This document shows, piece by piece, positions 41,170 to 49,741 of a DNA stretch of 64,000 nucleotides (its first letter is position 1; each line of letters starts with the position of its first letter). The translations under genes were made by a program, and so were the position numbers. Source of the stretch: Homoserinibacter sp. GY 40078 (GTDB taxonomy: Bacteria > Actinomycetota > Actinomycetes > Actinomycetales > Microbacteriaceae); assembly GCF_008017545.1 (NCBI RefSeq), contig NZ_VRTZ01000002.1:1-64000 (forward strand), given 5' to 3'. Under the pieces are notes generated by a model. It was not told the DNA's origin. It was given only the letters and a program-made list of their open reading frames with translations, and did not search any database.

Positions 41170-42153
41170 TCAGCCGCGCACGGCCTCCGCCAGGCTCAGC
41201 ACGTCGTCCGCGAGTGCGGAGCTCGTGGCCGGGTCGCGCATCCAGAGGGGCACCGCGCGCGTCGCGATCCCACCGGATTCGATGCCGGGCACGAGCGCCG
41301 CGTCGACCTCGTCGATGAGCCAGCCGTCGAGCAGTCCACCGGATGCGCGTGCGCCGTAGTGCAGGGCAACCGCGTCGGCGGCGGTGGCCACCCCGATCGC
41401 GCTGAGGCAGGCATCCGCCATGCCGCGGACGACCGCGCCCCCGATGATCGGCGACACTCCGATGACGGGCGCGGAGGTCGCGCGCAGGGCATCGCGGATG
41501 CCCGGGATGTCGATGATCGTCCCGATCGAGACGACCGGGTTCGACGGCGCGAGCACCACCACGTCGGCGTCCGCGATCGCGTTGAGCACGCCGGGAGCGG
41601 GCCGGGCCTCCGCCTGCCCGCGGTGCTCGAACCCGAGCGCGGCGAGGCTCGAGCGGTACCTGACCCACCACTCCTGGAAGTGGATAGTGCGACCCGACTC
41701 GGCCGGGTCGTCGACCCGCACCCAGGTCTCGACCTCATCGTCGGTGGCCGGCAGCAGGCGCGCCCCGAGCGGCCAGCGTGCGGTGAGTCGTTCGACCGCC
41801 GTGCTGAGGGGCAGGCCCTCGCGCAGCCACGAGGTGCGGGCGATGTGCGCACCGAGGTCGAGGTCGCCGAGGGTGAACCACGGCCAGCCGACACCCCACG
41901 CGGTGAGCTCCGCCGACACGCGCTCCGTCTCGCCCTCGCGACCCCATCCGCGCGCGGTGTCGTTGACGCCCGCGAGCGCGTACATGATCGAGTCGAGGTC
42001 GGGTGTGATGCGCAGTCCCGCCACCCAGGCGTCGTCGCCGGTGTTGACGACCGCGGTGAGTTCGTGACCGCCGCCCGCCTGCGCGAGGCGCTCGCGCATC
42101 CCGAGCAGGAACCGTGCCCCGCCGACTCCGCCCGCGAGCACCGTGATCCTCAT
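41170..42153 (-). CDS. cofD: CofD/FbiA: 2-phospho-L-lactate (phosphoenolpyruvyl) transferase to FO
   Basis: Transferase of 327 residues that joins the CofC product to the deazaflavin FO, giving F420-0 or its dehydro form. Landmarks: ITVLAGGVGGARFLLGM, ELTAVVNTGDDAWVAGLRI, the DLDSIMYALAG block, WFTLGDLDLGAHIAR, and VVLAPSNPVVSIGTIIDIPG. The ATG at 42153 lies eight bases after a TAGGCT -10-like hexamer. The FO synthase gene (fbiC or cofG/cofH) is not in this window. Confidence 0.95.
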   Translation of the reverse strand: MRITVLAGGVGGARFLLGMRERLAQAGGGHELTAVVNTGDDAWVAGLRITPDLDSIMYALAGVNDTARGWGREGETERVSAELTAWGVGWPWFTLGDLDLGAHIARTSWLREGLPLSTAVERLTARWPLGARLLPATDDEVETWVRVDDPAESGRTIHFQEWWVRYRSSLAALGFEHRGQAEARPAPGVLNAIADADVVVLAPSNPVVSIGTIIDIPGIRDALRATSAPVIGVSPIIGGAVVRGMADACLSAIGVATAADAVALHYGARASGGLLDGWLIDEVDAALVPGIESGGIATRAVPLWMRDPATSSALADDVLSLAEAVRG

Positions 42154-42161
42154 GATCGACA

Positions 42162-42167
42162 AGCCTA
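42162..42167 (-). promoter_or_regulatory. -10 element of cofD
   Basis: TAGGCT on the minus strand, eight bases before the ATG at 42153; no ribosome-binding site. Confidence 0.35.
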
Positions 42168-42230
42168 CGGGCGGGGGAGTGCCGCCGCCGACGCTCCGAG
42201 ACAGGCACTTGCATCGCATTATCCCGAGGG

Positions 42231-42251
42231 TTATTGTAAGTCGTGAAATAA
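42231..42251. promoter_or_regulatory. Candidate ROK operator upstream of GH1
   Basis: TTATT and AATAA arms enclose TAAGTCGT, an 8-mer also found (opposite strand) in the operator-like repeat upstream of the secreted GH5 gene at about 49.6 kb. AT-rich in a 70% GC region. Confidence 0.5.
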
Positions 42252-42288
42252 GCGGAGCCCACCGCCTCATGACCCGAGAGACCCTTCA

Positions 42289-43689
42289 ATGACGATCGCC
42301 CCTCGCCTGACGGCCGAGCCGTCGCTCAGCGACCTCGCCGCGTTCCCGCCGTACTTCCGGTGGGGATTCGCGACCGCCGCCTACCAGATCGAGGGCGCGG
42401 CGAACGAGGGCGGCCGGGGCGCGAGCATCTGGGACACCTTCGCCCACACCGACGGCCTCACGCGCCACGGCGACACCGGTGACATCGCGTGCGACCACTA
42501 CCATCGCTGGGAATCCGACCTCGATCTGCTCGCCGAGCTCGGCACGACCGACTACCGCCTCTCGGTCTCGTGGTCGCGCCTGCAGCCGGCGGGCGAGGGC
42601 GAGCTGAACCCCGAGGCGGTCGCGTTCTACCGCGACGTTCTCGCCGGGCTGCGGGATCGCGGCATCCGCCCGCTCGTGACGCTCTACCACTGGGATCTGC
42701 CGCAGCCGCTGGAAGACGCGGGCGGATGGCCCGAGCGGGCGACGGCGGAGCGCTTCGCCGACTACGCCGAGCGCACCGTCCGCGCCCTCGGCGACCTCGC
42801 CGACGAGTGGGTGACCCTCAACGAACCGTGGTGCAGCGCGTTCCTCGGATACGGAACAGGCGCGCACGCCCCCGGTCGGCACGACTGGACCGCGGCCGTC
42901 GCCGCAGCGCACCACCTGAACCTCGCCCACGGTCTCGCGCTCGCCCGCATCCGCACGGTGCGCCCCGCCGCTCGCGTCGGCATCACCAACATCGTCACCG
43001 ACGTGCTGCCCGAATCGACGGCCCTCGCCGACCGCGCCGCCGCCACCCGGCAGGATGCCGCGAGCAACCGCGTGTTCCTCGACCCCGTGTACCTCGGCGA
43101 GTACTCGTCTGCGGTGCACGAGGCCCTTCCGGCGCTCGCCGCCGTCATCCGTCCCGGCGACCTCGACCTCATCGCGGCACCCGTCGATTTCGCGGGCGTC
43201 AACCACTACCAGCGCGTGCTCGTGCGCCACGAGGACGGCTCCGGTGCGCTCGACCTCGTCGAGACGCCCGCCGAACCCGCCACCACCTCGTTCGGCTGGT
43301 CGGTCACGCCCGACGCGCTCACCGCGGTGCTCCAGCGCGTCGCGCGGGAGTTCACGTCACTGCCGATCTACATCACCGAGAGCGGCGCCAGCTTCCACGA
43401 CTACGTCGACCCGGACGGCGTGGTCGCCGACCATGAACGGGTCGCCTACCTGCGGGGCTACCTCGACGCGGCGGCAGTCGCCATCCGCTCCGGTGTCGAC
43501 CTGCAGGGCTACTACGCCTGGTCCTTCCTCGACAACTTCGAGTGGGCCGAGGGGTACGGCAAGAGATTCGGGCTCGTCTTCGTCGACTACGGCACCCAGC
43601 AGCGCATCCCCAAGCTGAGCGCCCACTGGTACCGGCGCACGATCGAGCAGCACCAAGCCCAGGCCGATGCGACGCCGCTGACCGCCTGA
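42289..43689 (+). CDS. GH1 beta-glucosidase
   Basis: Cytosolic family 1 glycoside hydrolase of 466 residues. Acid/base Glu179 in WVTLNEPWC and nucleophile Glu364 in YITESGA are both present, as are the N-terminal FRWGFATAAYQIEGA signature and the C-terminal WSFLDNFEWAEGY sugar-binding segment. It should split cellobiose and other beta-glucosides to glucose. It starts the glucan-use locus, 58 bp before the sugar transporter genes, with an AT-rich operator-like repeat upstream. Confidence 0.95.
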   Translation: MTIAPRLTAEPSLSDLAAFPPYFRWGFATAAYQIEGAANEGGRGASIWDTFAHTDGLTRHGDTGDIACDHYHRWESDLDLLAELGTTDYRLSVSWSRLQPAGEGELNPEAVAFYRDVLAGLRDRGIRPLVTLYHWDLPQPLEDAGGWPERATAERFADYAERTVRALGDLADEWVTLNEPWCSAFLGYGTGAHAPGRHDWTAAVAAAHHLNLAHGLALARIRTVRPAARVGITNIVTDVLPESTALADRAAATRQDAASNRVFLDPVYLGEYSSAVHEALPALAAVIRPGDLDLIAAPVDFAGVNHYQRVLVRHEDGSGALDLVETPAEPATTSFGWSVTPDALTAVLQRVAREFTSLPIYITESGASFHDYVDPDGVVADHERVAYLRGYLDAAAVAIRSGVDLQGYYAWSFLDNFEWAEGYGKRFGLVFVDYGTQQRIPKLSAHWYRRTIEQHQAQADATPLTA

Positions 43690-43747
43690 CCACAATGGGA
43701 GCGTCGCTCCCGAGCACCACCAGCGATCACTGATGAGAGGAATCTCG

Positions 43748-44995
43748 ATGAAGAGAAGCATCACCCGCTCGCTCGCCGCCGTTGCGGCGACCGGGCTCGC
43801 CGTGAGCCTCGCGGCCTGCGCATCCGATGGTGGCGAGACCACCGAAGACGCCGACGGCCCGCTCACCGTCTGGATCATGGGAGATTCGGGCGCCAACTTC
43901 GAGCAGCTCGTGGCTCCGTTCGTGGAGGAGACGGGCACCGAGGTCGAGGTCGTCGCGATCCCGTGGGACGCGATCGACGAGCGGCTCACCACGGCCGTCG
44001 CCTCAGGCTCCGGCCCCGACCTGCTGCAGATCGGCTTGTCGAAGCTGCGCACCTTCGCGGATGCCGGCGCGCTCATGCCGCTCGACGACCACCTCGCCGA
44101 CCACCCGGGGCTCGCTGCCGAGAACTTCCCCGACGGCGTCGCGGATGCCACGAAGGTCGGCGGCGAAACGGTGAGCGTGCCGTGGGTGAGCGACACCCGC
44201 GTGCTGTTCACGCGCACCGACATCCTGGCCGAGAACGGCATCGACGCCCCGCCCGCCACGTGGGATGAGCTTCGTGAAGATGCCGCCACCCTCTCCGCCC
44301 GCGGTGACGACCAGTACGGCTACTACATCCCGCAGTGGGACAGCCCGCTGCCGGTCATCATGACGTGGACCTTCGGGGGCGACATCATCGACGGCGACGG
44401 CAACGTCGACTTCGACACCGCCGAGTTCGCGAAGACCGTCGACCTCTACACGGGCCTCTACGCCGATGGCAGCGTTCCGACGAACTCCGACTTCGACCAG
44501 ACGCAGGGCTTCATCTCGGGCATCGCGCCGATGCTCGTGAGCGGTCCGTACCTCGCGAAGTCGATCGCGGATGCCGCCCCCGAGCTCGATGGCAAGTGGC
44601 AGGTCTCGTTGGTTCCGGGCGACACCTCGCGCACCTCGCTCTTCGCCGGATCGAACATGGGCGTCTGGCACAACACCGACCAGCCGAACGGCTCGCTCGA
44701 CCTGCTCGAGTACCTGTCGGAGCCCGAGACGCAGCTGTCGTGGTTCGACATCAACGGCGAGCTGCCGGCGGTGTCGGCCGCGCTGCAGGATGACGCGCTC
44801 GTGAGCGACCCGCTCGTGCAGGTGTACGCGGAGCAGCTCGCCGACTCGCACGTCCTGCCGCTCGTGCCGAACTGGGACGGCGCCACCGGTGCCGACCTGC
44901 TCGCGGCGCTCAACGCGATCGTGCTCACGGGGGCCGACCGCGATCAGACGCTCGCGGAGCTCTACTCCAAGACCGAGGGCACCTCGATCAACTGA
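43748..44995 (+). CDS. Sugar ABC transporter substrate-binding lipoprotein
   Basis: SBP_bac_1 family protein of 415 residues with a lipobox SLAAC. Segments typical of oligosaccharide-binding proteins include PLTVWIMGDSGANFEQLV and VPWVSDTRVLFTRTDILAENG. I chose the ATG at 43748, with GAGAGGA upstream, over one five codons earlier. It sits between a beta-glucosidase and two permeases, so cellobiose or cello-/laminari-oligosaccharides are the likely ligands. No ATPase gene is nearby; a shared MsiK-like ATPase elsewhere is probable. Confidence 0.93.
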   Translation: MKRSITRSLAAVAATGLAVSLAACASDGGETTEDADGPLTVWIMGDSGANFEQLVAPFVEETGTEVEVVAIPWDAIDERLTTAVASGSGPDLLQIGLSKLRTFADAGALMPLDDHLADHPGLAAENFPDGVADATKVGGETVSVPWVSDTRVLFTRTDILAENGIDAPPATWDELREDAATLSARGDDQYGYYIPQWDSPLPVIMTWTFGGDIIDGDGNVDFDTAEFAKTVDLYTGLYADGSVPTNSDFDQTQGFISGIAPMLVSGPYLAKSIADAAPELDGKWQVSLVPGDTSRTSLFAGSNMGVWHNTDQPNGSLDLLEYLSEPETQLSWFDINGELPAVSAALQDDALVSDPLVQVYAEQLADSHVLPLVPNWDGATGADLLAALNAIVLTGADRDQTLAELYSKTEGTSIN

Positions 44996-45001
44996 TCCCC
45001 G

Positions 45002-45036
45002 GACTGCGGGGCACCCGCCGTGGGTGCCCCGCAGTC
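45002..45036 (+). terminator. Strong hairpin between sugar binding protein and permease
   Basis: Perfect 15-bp stem (45002-45016 with 45022-45036), 5-base loop, seven bases after the stop codon. Same position and strength as the hairpin at 4058-4095 in the peptide transporter operon. Confidence 0.75.
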
Positions 45037-45088
45037 GTCCCTGCTACGCACGAATCGCACGACCCGCACACGAGAGGAGGAGACCGAC

Positions 45089-45970
45089 ATGCGCCGAGGA
45101 ACACTGACGCCCTACCTGCTGATCACCCCGGCGATGCTGCTCCTGCTCGCGTTCGGCGTGCTGCCGATCCTCGTCGCGGCGCTCGTGAGCCTCACCGACA
45201 TGAACATCTCGGGGCTCGCGAACTGGAGCAACGTCGAGTTCATCGGCTTCGAGAACTACGTGGCGCTCGCGAACGACCCGGACTTCTGGAGGGCGCTCGG
45301 CAATACCGCCCTGTTCGGCGTGATCGGCGTGCCGTCGATCGTGTTCCTCTCGCTCGCCGTCGCCCTCCTGCTCGACCGCAGCGACGGGCGCATCGCACGA
45401 GCACTCCGGTCGTTCTACTTCGTGCCCGCGGTCACCGGCATCGTCGCCATCTCGCTCGTCTGGGGATACCTCTACAACACCCAGTTCGGGCTGTTCAACT
45501 GGGTGCTCTCGTGGTTCGGCATCGGCCAGGTGCAGTGGCTGTCGGATCCGTGGCTCGCGAAGTTCTCGGTCGCGCTCGTCGCGATCTGGCGCGGCACGGG
45601 CCTCAACATCATCATCTTCCTCGCGGCCCTGCAGGGGGTGCCGCGGGAGTACCGCGAGGCCGCCGCGCTCGACGGCGCAGGGGAGTGGCGCACCACGCGC
45701 TCGATCGTGCTGCCGCTGCTCGGCTTCGCCATCTTCTTCGTGACCGTGACGACCACGATCGCCTGGCTGCAGTTCTTCGACGAGCCGTTCGTGCTCACCG
45801 ACGGCGGCCCGCTCGGCGCGACGACCTCGGTCTCGGTGTTCCTCTACAAGGAGGGCTTCCGCCTGAATCAGTTCGGCTACGCGAGCGCCGGCTCGCTCGT
45901 GCTGTTCGTGATCATTGCGACGATCACGCTCGTGCAGCTGCGCATCCGGAGGCGTGATGAGAAGCCCTGA
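45089..45970 (+). CDS. Sugar ABC transporter permease (MalF/UgpA type)
   Basis: Permease of 293 residues with six helices. The opening TPYLLITPAMLLLLAFGVLP and the EAA-loop VPREYREAAALDGAGEWRTT are typical. The ATG at 45089 has a strong GAGAGGAGGAG site. It pairs with the next permease, which it overlaps by 14 bases. Confidence 0.93.
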   Translation: MRRGTLTPYLLITPAMLLLLAFGVLPILVAALVSLTDMNISGLANWSNVEFIGFENYVALANDPDFWRALGNTALFGVIGVPSIVFLSLAVALLLDRSDGRIARALRSFYFVPAVTGIVAISLVWGYLYNTQFGLFNWVLSWFGIGQVQWLSDPWLAKFSVALVAIWRGTGLNIIIFLAALQGVPREYREAAALDGAGEWRTTRSIVLPLLGFAIFFVTVTTTIAWLQFFDEPFVLTDGGPLGATTSVSVFLYKEGFRLNQFGYASAGSLVLFVIIATITLVQLRIRRRDEKP

Positions 45971-46790
45971 GGCCGTGCGGCGGCGTGCGGTATCCGCTGC
46001 GATCCTGGCGGTGCTCGTCGTCGGGGCGCTCCTCACCGCGTTCCCGCTGTTCTGGATGGTGAGCGGTGCGTTCAAGCCGCAGCGCGAGGCGATCGACTAC
46101 CCGCCGACGCTGCTGCCGCAGGAGCCGACGCTCGACAACTTCGTGCATCTGTTCGTGGAGCTCGACTTCGGCCGCTACCTGCTGAACACCGTGCTCGTGG
46201 TGCTGATCGGCGCCTTCGGGCTGCTCTTCATGGCGATGGCCGGATACGGGTTCGCGAAGTTCCGGTTCCGCGGCAGCCGCGGGCTGTTCTTCCTCGTGCT
46301 CGCGACGCTCATGATCCCGGTGCAGGTCACGATGATCCCGACCTACCTGATCCTCAACGGCATGAAGCTCACGAACACGCTCATCGGCATCGCCCTGCCG
46401 ACGCTCGTCTCGGGGTTCGGGGTGTTCCTCTTCCGGCAGTTCATGTCGACCATCCCGGACGAGATCCTCGAGGCGGCGCGGGTCGACGGTGCCGGCGAGC
46501 TGCGCACCTTCGCGCAGATCGTGCTGCCGATGTCGAAGCCGATCCTCGCGGTGCAGGCGGTGCTCGCCTTCATCACCGGATGGAACAGCTTCCTCTGGCC
46601 CCTCATCATCGCGAGCGACCAGAAGCTCTACACGCTCTCCGTCGGTCTCGCGCTCCTCAACCAGCAGCTCGCCGTCGACCCCGCGCTGCAGATGGCAGCC
46701 GCCTCGATCATGGTCGTCCCCGTGCTGCTCGTGTTCGTGCTGTTCCAGCGCTACGTCGTGCAGGGGTTCGCCCTCTCGGGGCTCAAATGA
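45957..46790 (+). CDS. Sugar ABC transporter permease (MalG/UgpE type)
   Basis: Second permease, 277 residues, six helices; AFPLFWMVSGAFKPQREAI is the classic N-terminal loop, and the EAA loop is IPDEILEAARVDGAGELRTF. The ATG at 45957 is preceded by CGGAGG. It forms the heterodimeric pore with the upstream permease for import of beta-glucoside oligosaccharides. Confidence 0.93.
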   Translation: MRSPEAVRRRAVSAAILAVLVVGALLTAFPLFWMVSGAFKPQREAIDYPPTLLPQEPTLDNFVHLFVELDFGRYLLNTVLVVLIGAFGLLFMAMAGYGFAKFRFRGSRGLFFLVLATLMIPVQVTMIPTYLILNGMKLTNTLIGIALPTLVSGFGVFLFRQFMSTIPDEILEAARVDGAGELRTFAQIVLPMSKPILAVQAVLAFITGWNSFLWPLIIASDQKLYTLSVGLALLNQQLAVDPALQMAAASIMVVPVLLVFVLFQRYVVQGFALSGLK

Positions 46791-46813
46791 CCCGACCTCG
46801 AAAGGACCCTGCC

Positions 46814-48358
46814 GTGCCCGCTGCCCACGCCGCATCCGCCTTCTCGCCGCGACCCGCGAACCTCGACGGGTTCGTGCGGGCGCGCGGCGCGGCGTTCGTC
46901 GACGCCGCGGGGAACGAGCTCCTGCTGCGCGGCGTCGGGCTCGGCAACTGGCTGCTCCCCGAGGGGTACATGTGGCGGTTCGGGCCCGGCGCCGAGTCGC
47001 CGCGCGAGATCGAGGCGCTCGTGGATCGTCTCGTGGGGCGCGAGCGCGCGGAGGCGTTCTGGTCGCGCTTCCAGGATGCGTTCGTCTCGGAGGCGGACAT
47101 CGCACTCATCGCGGCGAGCGGGTTCGACCACGTGCGGGTGCCGATCAACGCGCGTGTCGTGCAGCGCGACGACGGCTCGATGATCGAGGAGGGGCTCGCG
47201 CTCATCGACCGCCTCATCGGATGGTGCCGCGATCACCGGCTGTGGGTGCTGCTCGACCTGCACGGCGCGCCCGGCGGCCAGACGGGCACCAACATCGACG
47301 ACTCGCTCGGCCGCCCGGAGCTGTTCCTCGACGAGCGGTACCGCCGCAACACCCTGCGGCTCTGGCGTGCGCTCGCGGAGCGCTACGCGCACGACACGAC
47401 CGTGCTCGGCTACGACCTGCTCAACGAGCCGCTGCCGAACGAGTGGCAGCACCGCTTCGGCGACGAGCTCGCGGAGCTCTACCGCGACCTCACGCGCGAG
47501 ATCCGCGCCGTGGACCCCGATCACCTGCTCATGTACGAGGGCAGCCACTGGGCGACCAACTGGTCGATCTTCACCGAGGTGTGGGACGACAACTCGGCCC
47601 TGCAATTCCACAAGTACTGGTCCGCGCCCGATCGCGCGTCGATCGCCCCCTTCCTCGAAGCCCGCGATCGACTCGGGCTGCCGATCTACATGGGGGAGGG
47701 TGGCGAGAACACCCTCGAATGGCTCTACACCGCCTTCCGGCTTTACGAGTCCGAGGGCATCGGCTGGAACTTCTGGCCGTGGAAGAAGATCGACACCCGC
47801 ACCTCGCCCGCGTCGATCGTGCCGCCCGCCGGGTGGGATCGGATGATCCAGGCGACCGGGGGAGGCGACGTGCCGGACGCGGGCCGCATCCTCGACGACC
47901 TGCTCGACGCCATGCGGATCGAGAACTGCCGGTGGCAGCCCGAGATCGTCGCGGCCCTCACGGGAGTCGCGCCGGTCGTCGTGCCCGCGTGGGGCTTCGG
48001 GTTCCGCGGCGCGGGCGAGTCGTTCGAGGTGGCGGACGGAGCGGCGCTCGCCGGCATCCGCGAGGACGAGGCCGCCGGCATCCGCTTCGCGCTTCCGGGC
48101 GGCAACCCCGCGAATCCCTTCGAGCAGACCGACGGCCGCGCCTACGCCCCGGCGGAGCGGCTCGTCGTCGATCTCGCGCCCGGCGACTGGCTGGAGTTCG
48201 AGGGTGAGAGGTTCGGCGACGTCGCCGCCGTGCGCGCGATCGATGCGGCCGGAGGCGCCGCCGAGGTGCGCATCGTCCCGTCGCCTCGAGGCATCCGGGT
48301 GGTCGCCGAGCGCGCCGTGACTCTCGAGCGGCTCGAGCTCGGAGCGCGCGGTGGTTGA
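46814..48358 (+). CDS. GH5 glycoside hydrolase (intracellular glucanase/glucosidase)
   Basis: Family 5 enzyme of 514 residues without a signal peptide. The first strand LLLRGVGLGNWLLPEGYMW, acid/base Glu205 in YDLLNEPLPNE and nucleophile Glu295 in IYMGEGGENT are intact; about 130 C-terminal residues form a beta-rich extra domain. It resembles exo-glucanase-like GH5 proteins and probably trims imported oligosaccharides. I prefer the GTG at 46814 with AAAGGA upstream; an ATG at 46787 overlapping the permease stop (ATGA) is the alternative. Confidence 0.88.
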   Translation: MPAAHAASAFSPRPANLDGFVRARGAAFVDAAGNELLLRGVGLGNWLLPEGYMWRFGPGAESPREIEALVDRLVGRERAEAFWSRFQDAFVSEADIALIAASGFDHVRVPINARVVQRDDGSMIEEGLALIDRLIGWCRDHRLWVLLDLHGAPGGQTGTNIDDSLGRPELFLDERYRRNTLRLWRALAERYAHDTTVLGYDLLNEPLPNEWQHRFGDELAELYRDLTREIRAVDPDHLLMYEGSHWATNWSIFTEVWDDNSALQFHKYWSAPDRASIAPFLEARDRLGLPIYMGEGGENTLEWLYTAFRLYESEGIGWNFWPWKKIDTRTSPASIVPPAGWDRMIQATGGGDVPDAGRILDDLLDAMRIENCRWQPEIVAALTGVAPVVVPAWGFGFRGAGESFEVADGAALAGIREDEAAGIRFALPGGNPANPFEQTDGRAYAPAERLVVDLAPGDWLEFEGERFGDVAAVRAIDAAGGAAEVRIVPSPRGIRVVAERAVTLERLELGARGG

Positions 48359-49595
48359 TATCTTCGGGTCCATGGTCGACGTCCGTCCCGGGCGCGCGGG
48401 CGGACCCGCGGCCGAATCGGCGACGGTCAGCTCGCTCCGCCAGCGCAACCGCGGACAGGTGCTCGCGCACATCCTCCAGTCGGGGCGCACGACCCGTGGC
48501 GACCTCGCGCGGGAGTGCGGGCTCTCGTTCGCATCCGCGACCAACATCGTCGGCGACCTCGTCGCCGAAGGGCTCGTGCACGAGACCGGCTCGATCGCAT
48601 CCCGCGGCGGCCGCCCTATCGCGGTCGTCGAACCGCGGCCGGAGGGCGCGTACCTCATCGGTGCGGATGTCGGCGAGCGCGGCGTCGCGGTGGAGCTCTT
48701 CGACCTGTCGATGACGCGCATCGATCGCGAGTTCCGCGGGGGCCGCGACGAGGAGAGCCCGGAGACCATCGCGCACGACCTCGACGACGCACTCGCGGCG
48801 CTGCGCGAGCGGCACGGCGAGCTGTGGCCGTCGCTCGTCGGGGTGGGCCTCGGCCTTCCCGGCATCGTCGAGACGGGCCCGGATGGCGAGCAGACGCTCT
48901 ACGCGCAGAGCCTCGGCTGGGACGCCGTCGCGGTGCGCGACCTCATCCACGCGGATGTTCCCGTCTTCGCCGAGAACGGCGCGAAAACCCAGGCGATGGC
49001 GGAGCTGTGGTTCGGCGCGGCGCGCGGTGTTCAGCACGCGCTCGTCGTGCTGCTCGGGCGCGGCGTGGGCCTCGGCATCATCGCGGACGGCCGCCTGCAG
49101 CGCGGAGCCACGAGCAGTGCGGCCGAGTGGGGGCACACGAAGATCGAGCGCGACGGGGCACTCTGCCGATGCGGCGGCCGCGGTTGCGTGGAGGCGTACG
49201 TCGGAGCGGGTGCGATCCTCGACGCCTGGAGGAACACCGGCGCGAGCTTCGAAGGCAGCGGCTGGAACGCGATCGGCGAGCTGCTGGACGCCGCGGATGC
49301 GGGTGATCCGGGCGCCGTCGCGATCGTCGACGACGTGCTGCGCACGCTCGGCGCCTCCCTCGGAAGCCTGGTGAACCTCGCGAATCCCGAGCGGATCGTG
49401 GTCGGCGGATGGGTGGGCCTGCGGCTCATGGAGCGCCTCGGTGAGCGGCTCCTGGATGCGGTGCGAGCGAACTCGCTCGAGCGTCCGGGAAGCGCCGTCG
49501 ACCTCATCGCATCGACGTTCGGCGGCGACAGCGTCGCCCTCGGGGCGGCGATCATGCCCCTCGAATCCCTCGTGCGAGAGCCCCTCGCCCGCTGA
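48351..49595 (+). CDS. ROK family transcriptional regulator
   Basis: Repressor of 414 residues: an N-terminal winged helix (RGDLARECGLSFASATNIVG) and a ROK sugar-kinase-like domain with the zinc motif CRCGGRGCVEAY. The kinase Asp/Gly positions are only partly conserved, so it is a sensor rather than a kinase. The GTG at 48351 overlaps the GH5 gene end and has GGAG upstream. It probably binds glucose or cellobiose and controls the GH1 and secreted GH5 promoters, which share an AT-rich operator-like motif. Confidence 0.91.
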   Translation: MVDIFGSMVDVRPGRAGGPAAESATVSSLRQRNRGQVLAHILQSGRTTRGDLARECGLSFASATNIVGDLVAEGLVHETGSIASRGGRPIAVVEPRPEGAYLIGADVGERGVAVELFDLSMTRIDREFRGGRDEESPETIAHDLDDALAALRERHGELWPSLVGVGLGLPGIVETGPDGEQTLYAQSLGWDAVAVRDLIHADVPVFAENGAKTQAMAELWFGAARGVQHALVVLLGRGVGLGIIADGRLQRGATSSAAEWGHTKIERDGALCRCGGRGCVEAYVGAGAILDAWRNTGASFEGSGWNAIGELLDAADAGDPGAVAIVDDVLRTLGASLGSLVNLANPERIVVGGWVGLRLMERLGERLLDAVRANSLERPGSAVDLIASTFGGDSVALGAAIMPLESLVREPLAR

Positions 49596-49613
49596 CCCCT
49601 CCTCTTTGCGTAC

Positions 49614-49628
49614 GACTTAAATAAAGTC
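49614..49628. promoter_or_regulatory. Candidate ROK operator upstream of secreted GH5
   Basis: GACTT-AAATA-AAGTC inverted repeat; its reverse complement includes TAAGTCGT, shared with the repeat at 42231-42251. A further AAAGTC copy follows at about 49635-49640. Confidence 0.5.
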
Positions 49629-49741
49629 ATCGACAAAGTCTCCTGGTGCTGCCAGACTGGCCGCGCGGGCAGAGTCGCCCGCATCACCCGCGCTATGGAA
49701 ACCGTCGAATCCCGCCCTGGCGGGAGTGATCGAGGAGGATC

